Of a stretch of 64,000 nucleotides of DNA, positions 55,879 to 64,000 are shown piece by piece. Source of the stretch: Phascolarctos cinereus (lineage: Eukaryota > Chordata > Mammalia > Diprotodontia > Phascolarctidae); contig NW_018343964.1 in the NCBI RefSeq assembly GCF_002099425.1, positions 9,960,001 to 10,024,000 on the forward strand. The letters run 5' to 3'. Position 1 is the stretch's first letter, and each line of letters opens with the position of its first letter. The translations under genes and the position numbers were made by a program. The notes beneath the pieces were generated by a model. The model was not told the DNA's origin. It saw nothing but the letters and a program-made list of their open reading frames with translations, and made no database searches.

Positions 55879-58243
55879 TTTTTTATTACTGAAACTTAAA
55901 TAAGAAAAGAAAAAGAAACATTATAAACAAATACAAAATAAGAAAAGAAAAAAAGGACATCATGTCCACACAAGAACATAAGAGAAGATTCAAAATAAAC
56001 AGTAATAAATTTCCATTTCAAGAAAGCCTATATAAAAAATGCTACATATTGTGTTGAGAGCTGTCCATCTTTTCTTTTTTATTAGTTTTCTTTTGTTTTC
56101 TCTTGTGCCCTTTTTACTTTGTTTTTTGTCCCCCCTTTCCTTCTCTCCCTTCCCCCCTCAAAGGCTACAATTAAGCATGGATATATTCATGTTTAAATAT
56201 AGATATATTGATATACATAAACATATATACACATACATACATATATAGACATATACTTTGCCTGACAAATTCTACTTCTGATCTTTGTTTTTATGTTTGT
56301 GTGTATCTCTTATTTCCTGTCCCTCCTAACTCCTCTACTTTTATCCTCTACTTTGCCCCTCCTATTGCTTAACTTACCCTCCCTCCAAGTATCTCTCATT
56401 TTTCCTCCCATTCCCCTTAATTTAAACACCCTTCTATACTCCCCTTTAACTTATTCCCTCACTGTCCTTTCTAGAGATCCCTCCCTTATCCTCTCCCCCT
56501 TCCTTATCCCTTTAGCCTTTTATTTCTTTCTGAATTTAGAAGGCTTTTTTACTCTTCTAGATGTACGTGTATTATTCCCTCTTGAAGCCATTCCTAATAA
56601 AAGTAGGTTTCCAGAGCTAACAGCCCTACTTCCCCATCTAATTCCTCTGTGTCAGTTTTTCCTCTCGCACTTCATTTGTATAAAATAATTAGTCTCTTTA
56701 GCTGTTCCTAAGTGGTTTTACTTTTTAAAGTCATATCATACTCAGGTCTACCCCAGTCTTTCATATGAACTACCCAATTACTAATAACAATCTTAGACAT
56801 AAGTTTTACATTTTACATACATAAAAGGTAAAGAGTCTGTTCTTATTGAATCCCTTGTGATTAATTTTTGGTATGTATCTTATATTTCTCTTGGCTCTTG
56901 TATGTCAAATCTTTTATTAAGTTCAGGTTTTTTTTTAAACAAAATTCTGAAAGTCTGACAGTTCATTAAATATCTTTTTTTTTCATTCAGAATTATGCCT
57001 AGCTTTACTGGATGTAGTGTTTTTGACTGAAATCCTAGTTCTTTTGCTCTTTGATATATAGTGTTCCAAGACCTGTGGTCTTTTAGTGTCACCGCTGCTA
57101 GGTCTTGTGTGATTCTAATTGTATCACAGCCATATTTAAATTGGTTTTTTTTCCCCTTGTTGCTCATGGTTTCACATGGTTTTCCTCATAAGATCTCTTT
57201 CAGGTGGTGATTGGTGAATTTTTTCTATTTCTGCTTTGACCTTTTGTTCTAATGCTTTAGGACCATTTTCTTTATTTTTTGTATGATTGTATTAAGATTC
57301 TTTTTTTGATCATAATTTTCAGATAGTCCAATTATCCTTATAAGTTCTCTTCTTGAGCTGTTCTCCAGATCAGTTGTTTTTCTTATGAGGTGTTTTACAT
57401 TCTCTTCTATTTTTTCATTCTTTACATTTTATTTTATTATTTCTTGATCTGTTATAAATTCACTGACTCCCCCTTGCTCAATTCTGATTTTCAAGGAGTC
57501 ATTTTCTCAAGATTCTTGATATCCTTTTGTAATTGGTTGACTTTCTTTTCATAATCTTGTTTTTCTTAGATTGTTCTTATTATTATTTTTAGTTTTTCTT
57601 CAATTTCTCTTATTTGATTTTTAAAGTCTTTTAAAAGTTCTTCTATGAATTCTTTTTGAGAAGATGACCACTTGACATTACTCTTTGGGGTGGAAGAGAG
57701 TTTCTTTGCTCAGTAACCTCCTCTGAAGAGGAAGCTCAATCTTCTCTATTCATAGTAACTCTCTATGGTTGGATTCTTTTTCCTTTGCTTATGCATTTTT
57801 TTTTTGTAGTAGCTTGGTTTTTATAATCACCTCTAATCCTGGGGCATGGGAGATGCTGCCTATAGCCTCAGATCCTCCTTCAGTTCTTCCCTGTACTCGA
57901 ACTCAGACCTCCAGCCTTCTGTAAGTGCCCACAGCCAGCGTCCTCACCCCACTGCTTCTGCACTCATCATGTATGCTGGTTTCTTTTCACCCCGCTGAAT
58001 CTCCACTGCACAGCTGGCTCTGGGGAGCCTGGAGGATTTACTCTTCACAGGGACCAAACCTCTTCCTGGGACTTTTCATCAGATCTTTTTTGCCCCAGGA
58101 GGACCCCTGTTCTGCTCCTACTCTTATTTATTTTTAACTGCTGAGTATTTGCCCTGAGGTGCTGCTTCATCACTTTTGTGGGAGGAAATCTTGAGAGCTT
58201 GGAATTTTCTGACCTATTCTGCCATTTTCCCAGAATCTTCTGT
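55879..58243 (-). mobile_element. Half-L1 (HAL1-like) element nested in L1
   Basis: 2.36 kb with an L1-type 5' UTR start near 58,243, ORF1 (about 56,880-57,655), then 1 kb of pyrimidine-rich noncoding sequence and a T-rich (reversed poly-A) end at about 55,879. ORF2 is absent. ATTTTGAGATTT flanks it at 55,867-55,878 and 58,244-58,255, so it inserted as a unit. HAL1 elements, which keep ORF1 only, are known in mammals including marsupials. Confidence 0.7.
56880..57167 (-). pseudogene. L1/HAL1 ORF1 C-terminal part
   Basis: The antisense frame contains 'NTIYQRAKELGFQSK', 'LHPVKLGIILNEKKRYL' and ends 'KKKPELNKRFDIQEPREI' at a stop. This matches the L1 ORF1p C-terminal domain (AAR/RAKE..., PAKL, PELN). 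Upstream codons to about 57,655 look like the coiled coil but are interrupted. Confidence 0.82.
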
Positions 58244-58379
58244 ATTTTGAGATTTCTTTCAGGAAGTGACCAGTGGATTCTTTAAATTTTAAATCAGATA
58301 TGGGCAGTTTTATTAATGATTTCTTAAAATATAGTATCTAGGCTTTTTATTTTTAATTGCTGTTTTAAAGGGAAATGGG

Positions 58380-59045
58380 TGATTCTAGGCTTGATAATTT
58401 ACTGCTAATAAGAGAGCATTATATGCCCAAAAAGTTACTAAATAGTATGTACTCTTGACCCAGCTCTTCCACTATTAGGTCTGTATGCTAAAGAAAAGAA
58501 AAAGGAAAAGGATCTCTGTGTACAAAAATACTCATAGTAGCTATTTGTAGGAACCAAAAATAAGAAATTAGAAGGTGACTACCTTTTGAAGAATGGCTAA
58601 ACAAATAGTGACATATGAATGTCGTGGAATAGTATTGTGCCTTAAGAAATGGTAAAATGAACGTTAGGGAAAAACTGGGAAGACCTCTGGTCTGGTGCAG
58701 AATGACATGAGCAGAACCAGGACAACAATTTGTACAGTGACAGCAACGTGATAGAGAAAAGTGATGTTGAATGTTGAAAGACTTTAGAACTATTATTAAT
58801 GCAGTGATAAACCATGAGTCCAGGGGACTGAAGTTAAATCATGTTACCCATCTCCTGCCGAAGAGGTGGTGGACTTAAGGTACAGAATGAGACACAGACT
58901 TTTTGAGACATACATATTTGGACATGTTTAAGGTGGGAATTCATTTTGCTGTACTAAGTGTACTTGTGAGTTTTTTTTAAAAATGTGTTATTCTTTTGGG
59001 GATGGGGAAGTGTGGGAGAATGGTAATAAACAACATCTAAAAAAA
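58380..59045 (+). mobile_element. Old L1 LINE 3' end
   Basis: 'acaaaaatactcatagtagctatttgtagg', 'gaagaatggctaaacaaatagtgacatatgaatgtcgtgg', 'gagcagaaccaggacaacaatttgtacagtgacagcaac', then a tail 'ggtaataaacaacatctaaaaaaag'. More diverged than the copy at 5,216, pointing to an older L1 family. Confidence 0.8.
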
Positions 59046-59710
59046 GAAATGTCTTTCTATATACAGTGTAATTGCTAAGAATACTTTCTGTGTTTAAGCT
59101 GTTGTTTTGATTTTCATTCATTAATTAAAACAACCTTTTATAAGGTAACATTTAGTCTTATATAAATTGCTGTAGGTAATTGAAGGCAATAAAACTTAGT
59201 TTCTTAAAAAATTTATATAATTCAGATTTTTTCCTAAAAAATCATCTTAGACATTTATTGACTACTTGCTATGCCCACTACACCATGCTAAGTATCAGTT
59301 ATACAGAGAAGACGTGGTTGTAGGTTCATAGCTCTAGAGCCAAAAAGGGAACTCAGGCCACTCTGATTTTTTCATTTTATGGGTAAAGGAAACTGAGCCT
59401 TAGGGAAGTTAAGTGACTTGCCTGTGGTCACATGGGCAGTAAGCTTCCAATCAGTTCTCTTTTCCCTGTATCATCGTGGCCCTAGCTGCTAAGCAGTTAA
59501 TGCCACACTTAGGAACACTTATACCTGCATAACTGCTGACTTTACACAGGCCTTATGCACATCATGTTCTCATAGTTGCCTTGTGATTACAATGCAAAAT
59601 GTGTATCCTAAATGCCAAATGAATGATATAGGCAAAGAATGCTACTGGAATATTATACATGGAATAACCTAAGGATTAGGTGGTGGAGGCTTCTTAGAGT
59701 TGCACATTTC
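59046..59710. other. Unassigned stretch with one MIR
   Basis: A reversed MIR lies at 59,320-59,475 ('ggtaaaggaaactgagccttagggaagttaagtgacttgcctgtggtcacatgggcag'). Nothing else recognised. Confidence 0.6.
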
Positions 59711-59711
59711 T

Positions 59712-60080
59712 TTCTTTTTTAAAAATTAATTTGTTTTTTTGGTTACATTTTAAGTTCTGAATTGTCCCTCCTTTTCTCATTCTTCACTAAGTAGGTCATC
59801 ATTTGACACAATTTATAAATATATGTAAAACTATACTATGCATATGTTTATCAGTTCTTTCTCTGGAGGTGGATGGCATCTGTCTTCATGGATCCTTTGT
59901 AGTTGTTTTGAGTACTTGGAGAAAATTGGAAGTTCACAGTTGTTTTTTGAACAATATTGCTGTTGCTGTATACAACATTCTCTTGGTTCCTATTATTTTA
60001 CTTTTCATTATTTCATGCAAGTCTTTGAGTTGGACACTTCTCCAAAAGCTTTAGAGTCTATTTTCAATTAATTTTCAAAT
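59712..60080 (-). mobile_element. L1 LINE 3' fragment
   Basis: 'cagttctttctctggaggtggatggcatctgtcttcatggatcctttgtagttgttttg' and 'aatattgctgttgctgtatacaacattctcttgg' match the reversed L1 3' UTR/ORF2 end found at 38,200-38,350 and 47,240-47,400. Confidence 0.75.
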
Positions 60081-60177
60081 AAAATGATATTGTTTCTCCT
60101 GAATGTTATTTTTTGATTTTCATTTTAACTTAACAAATAATAAGTGCTTATTATGTGCAAGATGCTATGTCTTCTTC

Positions 60178-60435
60178 CAAATGAAGGGAGCTGATAGGTG
60201 GTACAGTAGATAGTGTTGGGCCTAGAGTTAGGAAGACATGTCCCTGGGTTAAAATCTGGCCTCAGATACTAGCTGTGCGACCCTGGGCAAGTGACTTAAC
60301 CCCGTTTGCCTCAATCTCCTCATCTATAAAATGATCTGGTAAAAGAAATGGCAAACCACTTTAATATCTTTGCCAAGAAACTCTACATGGAGTGACAGAG
60401 AGTCAGATATGATTTAAATGACTGAACAACAACAG
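60178..60435 (+). repeat. RTE-tailed tRNA SINE
   Basis: tRNA-like head 'gggagctgataggtggtacag', central 'gcgaccctgggcaagtgacttaacccc', then RTE-derived 'gaaatggcaaaccactttaatatctttgccaag' and tail 'aaatgactgaacaacaaca'. TGTCTTCTT flanks it at 60,169-60,177 and 60,436-60,444. Confidence 0.92.
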
Positions 60436-60714
60436 TGTCTTCTTAACGTAGGGCAAAAATGTACAGATACAGAGTCAGAGAAAGAATAGAGAAATGTCCT
60501 ACCAGAGCAGTGATGTACTAAGGAATCAGACACATAATTTTTGGCGATGGCCAATTAGAGAATTTGTTTTGTAGGACCATATGTATTTGTTATAAGGGTT
60601 TTATTTATTTTTTCAATGGAGATGAGAGGGAGAAAAAAGGTTTTATTAATAAAAAAATTACTTAAAATTTTTTGAAAAGTATAGAAGAGATGGAAGGGAC
60701 TTCAGAGAAAGTAC

Positions 60715-61380
60715 CAGTGGTTCCCTCAGAACACTACTATGGAACACGTCATGATGATCAAATGTTTAAGTGCCAGTGGAGATACAGAGACAAAGTTGAA
60801 ACTGTTTTTTCCCTTAGGGAGCTCATGTTCTACAGGCAAACAACATAAACACACATATAATAGTAAATTCAAAGTACATACAAGGTAATGGTAATTTTGG
60901 GAAGCTAGGTGGCATAGTGGATAGAGCACTGGGCTTAGAATAAGGAAGACTCATCTTCATGAGTTCAAATCCAGCCTCATACCACTTACTCATTGTGTAA
61001 TCCTGGGCCAGTCACTTAACTCTCATTTGCCCCAGTTTCCTTATCTGTAAAGTGAGCTGGAGAAGGAAATGGTAAACCACCCCAGTATCTTTGCCAAGAA
61101 AACCCCAAATGAGGTCATGAAGATTTGGGTATGAATAAGGGACTGAATAACAGTAACAACAAGGAAAGGTCTCATGTGAGAAGTGGTGCTTGAGCTGAGA
61201 GTTTAGAAGAGAAGTAGGGATTCTAACAGGCAGAGACGTGTGATGGGAGAACATCTTAGACATTGGGGGCATCCTGCAAAGTACGAATGGGGAATGCTGT
61301 ATTAAAGAAACAGTAAGTATGTCTGTTTGGCTAAAGTATAAATGAGTGAAGGAGAGTAATGCCTGGAAGCAGGGGTATAC
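60715..61380 (-). repeat. L2 3' region split by a SINE
   Basis: 'ttagggagctcatgttctacaggcaaacaacataaac' (60,817) continues after the SINE with 'aaaggtctcatgtgagaagtggtgcttgagctgagagtt' (61,165), reversed L2. Confidence 0.78.
60899..61162 (+). repeat. RTE-tailed tRNA SINE in L2
   Basis: 'gaagctaggtggcatagtggatagagcactgggc', 'gagttcaaatccagcctcat', 'gagctggagaaggaaatggtaaaccaccccagtatctttgccaagaaaaccccaaatgagg' and tail 'gactgaataacagtaacaacaa'. Confidence 0.92.
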
Positions 61381-62130
61381 TGTAAATGTTAGCAATGGGC
61401 CTTGGGGGGGGGGAAATATACATAGAATACATTTTAAAGTTTAATTTGCATTATTGACATTTTCTCTTTCACTTTCTTAAATCAGCCTTGATATGTAGTG
61501 TTTATTGATATCTTGGGTGTAAATGTTCACACTGAAAATTTAACGTTTAAGCTGGTTTTAGTATACTCTTGACTTTAAGGGAAGAATATTCTTATTAAGC
61601 ATCCAAAAGTTTACCAAGTTAGAGTATTAATTTTCTTTCAAATTAGGGGTAACTTACTCAGTAGTGATCAATTCAAAGAAAATTTCTGAAATAAGAAGTA
61701 AATCCAGTTTTAGATAGTTTGAATTATTTTATCTAATGAGTTAAATAGTAGATATAGAATCAAAACATAAGGCAGTAAGTAAATTTTTAAGATATAAAAT
61801 ATATTCATTGTTGAAAGAGATATAAGAGAATATAAGCAGAGGGAAAATATTTGCGATCATATAACCTTGACAAAATACTTGGCTAATACTTGACTTGACA
61901 TGATAGAGCCTGCTCCATTGTTCAGTAACTTTATTTTGAAAGTTCTCTCATGGCACACTAGAATCTACTTCTTTTGCCTTTCTACTCATTGTACTGTCTA
62001 GTGACATCTTTTCTAAGTATTTTTGAACTGTTTAAAATATTTTATTAGATTATGGCACTGAAATAGGAATACTTTGTTCAAAAAGAAACTGATCTAAGAA
62101 ATGCATTAAACTTAACATGTATACTTGTAT
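61381..62130. other. Mostly unassigned stretch
   Basis: Apart from the dispersed repeat copy at 61,430-61,545 (listed separately), this AT-rich stretch shows nothing recognisable. Confidence 0.45.
61430..61545. repeat. Unclassified dispersed repeat, copy 2
   Basis: 'gcattattgacattttctctttcactttcttaa' and 'gggtgtaaatgttcacactgaaaatttaac' parallel 1,525-1,658. Confidence 0.55.
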
Positions 62131-62138
62131 TGAAATCC

Positions 62139-62207
62139 AAAATATATATATATATATACACATATATATATATACATATATATATATATACACATATATA
62201 TATATAC

Positions 62208-62262
<55 letters not shown>
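62139..62262. repeat. (TA)n/(CATA)n dinucleotide tract
   Basis: About 124 bases of alternating TA with regularly spaced CACATA/ACATATA interruptions, ending in a pure (TA)n run. It produces the Ile/Tyr-rich antisense frame. Confidence 0.95.
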
Positions 62263-62266
<4 letters not shown>

Positions 62267-62344
62267 CAAAGAGTTAAAAAGATAGTGATGTAGAATCAAA
62301 GAATCTCAGAATTTCAGAGTTTGGAAAAAGAAGGATCTCAGTGG

Positions 62345-62445
62345 TCACCTAGTCCAGGATTGGGGAACCTGTGACCTCGAGGCCACATATGGTCCTCTAG
62401 GTCCTCAAGTGGTGGCCCTTTGACTGAATCCAGACTTCATAGAAC
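62345..62445. mobile_element. hAT-like DNA transposon fragment
   Basis: 'gggaacctgtgacctcgaggccacatatggtcctctaggtcctcaagtggtggccctttgactgaatccagacttcatagaacaaat' is a recurrent hAT-type (Charlie-like) end sequence in marsupials as I recall it. No transposase. Confidence 0.55.
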
Positions 62446-62860
62446 AAATGCCTTCATCCAATCTCTTCCTGAATAAGAATTTCTACTACAACGTGTTACA
62501 AATATCCATCCGTGTTTTGCAATAAGATCCTCCAGTGAAGGGAGATTGAACTCCTTCTGGAGGCAATCCATTCCATTTAAGGGTTATTCTAATTGTTACA
62601 TGTTTTTTCATATATTAAGCTTATATTTGCCACTCTGCAGCTTCTGCCCATTGCTTCTAGTCTTGTTCTCTGTAGTTAAACAAAATCAACCTAGTTGCTC
62701 TTTTTGCTTGGCAGCTTTTCTAGTACTTGAAAAGAACTGTTATGTCTTCACTGAGTCTTCTCTTCTACCTGTAAACATCCCATCCTTTCACCATTCTGAT
62801 TGCCTTCTTTTGCAATCTTCAGTTTTCCTGTGTCTTTTGAAAATAAATAACTAACTACAC
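62446..62860 (-). repeat. L3/CR1 LINE 3' fragment
   Basis: 'ccattccatttaagggttattctaattgtta', 'ctgcagcttctgcccattgcttctagtcttgttctc', 'tgaaaagaactgttatgtcttcactgagtcttctcttctacctgtaaacatccc' are reversed CR1/L3. Confidence 0.78.
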
Positions 62861-63010
62861 TAAGGCAACAAAACATTCTAAATTCCAGTTACTACAGCCC
62901 TGTGTTTCTTCACTTTCTGCTGTTAACTGAACAGAGTAGAAACCACATAAGCATGGGCACCTTATACAGTCAGTGCCTTGCATATATGTAATAAGGGCTC
63001 AGTATGCCTT

Positions 63011-63345
63011 ATTGGAGGGCAGAAGAGTTTCTCTCAGAACCTCCATTTAAGGAGGCAGCCCAGAGCATCCATTCCTTCACTTTCCACTGCACTCCTTTGA
63101 ACTTCTTCATCATGTTCCCCAAACTTCTTTATTTAAGATCTTCAGCCCTGAAACTCATATTTTCCTAATATCCTCTGCCCTGGGCACCTCATTGGAGGGT
63201 AAAGAGCTCCCCCTAGAACCTCCATTTAAATAGGGGGACTAGGACAGCCATCTCTTCATTTCCCACCTGGCTGTATTCCTCTGGACTTCTACATTATGCC
63301 CTCACTCTGGGAACCCTCTTTCCGTTTCATCTTTTTTTTTTTTAA
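63011..63345 (+). repeat. Two tandem ~180-base repeat units
   Basis: 'attggagggcagaagag' at 63,011 and 'attggagggtaaagag' at 63,191 each lead into 'agaacctccatttaa' and then 'ccatt/ctcttcatttcccac', a period of about 180 bases. The same unit occurs singly around the LTR at 51,820-52,660. Confidence 0.7.
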
Positions 63346-63349
63346 ACGT

Positions 63350-63480
63350 CTTTTCTTCCCTCATTAGATTGTAAGCTCCTTAAAGGCAAGGACTGTCTTT
63401 TTCATATTTGTATTCTCAGAGCTTAGTACAGTGCTTGGCATTTAATAGGCACTTAATAAATGTGTATTGATAATTGAATA
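63350..63480 (+). repeat. L2 3' terminus
   Basis: 'attagattgtaagctccttaaaggcaaggactgtcttttt', 'cagtgcttggcatttaataggcacttaataaatgtg'. Confidence 0.88.
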
Positions 63481-63494
63481 AGTATTAAAGCAAT

Positions 63495-63725
63495 CTAAAT
63501 CAGTTAGTCAATAAGCATTTATTAAGCATCTGTTTTCCAGGCACTTTGCTACATGCTGGGAATACAAAGGAAGGCTGAAGACTGTGCTCTCAGGGAGCTC
63601 ACAGTCTAAAGGTGGAAAAAAAAGGAAACCAACTAGGTACAAAGAAAAAATATATATAGAATAACTTGGAGATAATAGAGGGAGGGCATTAGCATCAAGG
63701 ATATAAAAATTAAAGTCCTTTATTG
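63495..63725 (-). repeat. L2 3' region
   Basis: 'gtcaataagcatttattaagcatctgttttccaggcactttgctacatgctgggaatacaaagg', 'gtgctctcagggagctcacagtctaa'. It faces the + strand L2 just before it. Confidence 0.88.
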
Positions 63726-63759
63726 AATTGAACTTGCATAGTGGCATTGTTGTAGTTAA

Positions 63760-64000
63760 TTGTCCTGAGATCAGATCCCTTAGTTACTTATCACTTGTGT
63801 CCCCTCTGCCAGGAATGTTTGCCCTCTGTCCTCTGGTTTTTAATTTCCCTGGCTTCCTTCAAGACTCAGCTCTAGTCCTGCCTTCTGTAGGAATTCTTTC
63901 TTAGTCTTTCACCTCTCTCCCCCTTTTAATACTATCCCCTTCACTTTTAGATTATCTTCCATCTCCAGTTCACTTGCAAGTCATGGTATCTGCTTCCTGA
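63760..64000 (+). repeat. L2 fragment, cut by window end
   Basis: 'cccctctgccaggaatgtttgccctctgtcc', 'ctggcttccttcaagactcagctctagtcctgccttctgtaggaat' continue to the last base. Confidence 0.8.

Larger units (their letters stand above)
53445..58340 (-). mobile_element. Old L1 LINE, split by a nested element and internally deleted
   Basis: Reversed 3' UTR and ORF2 C-terminus at 53,445-54,580, with ORF2 continuing past a SINE at 54,601-54,747. It then jumps to endonuclease-proximal and intergenic sequence ('gtgagttcatcccattcatgtttatag' at 54,856), so about 2 kb of ORF2 is lost. The ORF1 region (55,560-55,878) continues after the nested element at 58,256-58,340 ('tctttcaggaagtgaccagtgg'). Confidence 0.75.
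17701..64000 (+). other. CDC42BPA: CDC42BPA intron 1 (open at window end)
   Basis: No sequence resembling the next MRCK-alpha residues (AKPFTSKVKQ, then the kinase glycine loop) is visible on the + strand through the end of the window, so the remainder is inferred to be one large first intron. Its content is mainly transposable elements, listed separately. Confidence 0.75.

Noticed and set aside
56293-56688. 131-codon + strand Leu/Pro/Ser-rich frame
   Set aside because: Pyrimidine-rich noncoding region of a minus-strand half-L1; the sense strand is the wrong one and there is no protein similarity.
62078-62299. Ile/Tyr-rich antisense frame
   Set aside because: Translation of the (TA)n tract.

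Overview
This window looks like nuclear DNA of a marsupial. The evidence is the dense set of tRNA-derived SINEs that begin 'ggcagctaggtggtgcagtggatagag' in part or whole, abundant L2, MIR/CORE-SINE and L3/CR1 fossils, L1 3' ends of the marsupial type, SINEs with RTE-type (CAA) tails, and a BovB-class LINE fragment. The species cannot be told from the sequence alone.

Only one host gene can be supported: the 5' end of CDC42BPA (MRCK-alpha kinase) on the + strand. A TATA-less CpG-island promoter (about 15,345-16,720) carries a GC box and a canonical YY1 site. It is followed by a long GC-rich 5' leader with an (CGG)11 run and short upstream ORFs, and then a first coding exon (17,517-17,694) of 59 codons plus one base, ending in a clean GTAAGT donor. 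The rest of the + strand (17,695-64,000) is read as intron 1, because no kinase-domain exon is present. Positions 1-15,300 are upstream intergenic DNA.

Layout: 1-15.3 kb is intergenic, with old MIR/L2/L3 and two 5'-truncated L1s. 15.3-17.7 kb is promoter and exon 1. 17.7-20.5 kb is nearly free of recognisable repeats. 20.5-31.6 kb is intron with L2, MIR, hAT-like MITEs and minus-strand L1 3' ends. 31.65-32.31 kb is a solo LTR. 32.3-34.1 kb is a CORE-SINE split by a SINE-BovB chimera. 34.4-35.1 kb is a long L2. 37.5-46.3 kb is a block of minus-strand L1 sequence carrying a nearly complete L1, into which a SINE and a 190-bp orphan retroposed sequence have jumped. 47-48 kb is an L1 3' end. 48.2-51.2 kb is mostly unique DNA. 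52.0-52.6 kb is a second solo LTR. 53.4-58.3 kb is an old L1 split by an ORF1-only, half-L1-like element. 58.4-64 kb holds an L1 3' end, RTE-tailed SINEs, L2, CR1/L3 and a dinucleotide tract.

I found no prokaryote-like system, CRISPR array, toxin system or novel multigene cassette. The most interesting signals are retroelement biology: a SINE head and BovB body bounded by a single target-site duplication, an orphan 190-bp retrocopy with a perfect 14-bp duplication, and a half-L1 element nested in an L1. Repeat family names come from memory of consensus sequences; boundaries without a stated target-site duplication are good to roughly 10-50 bases.
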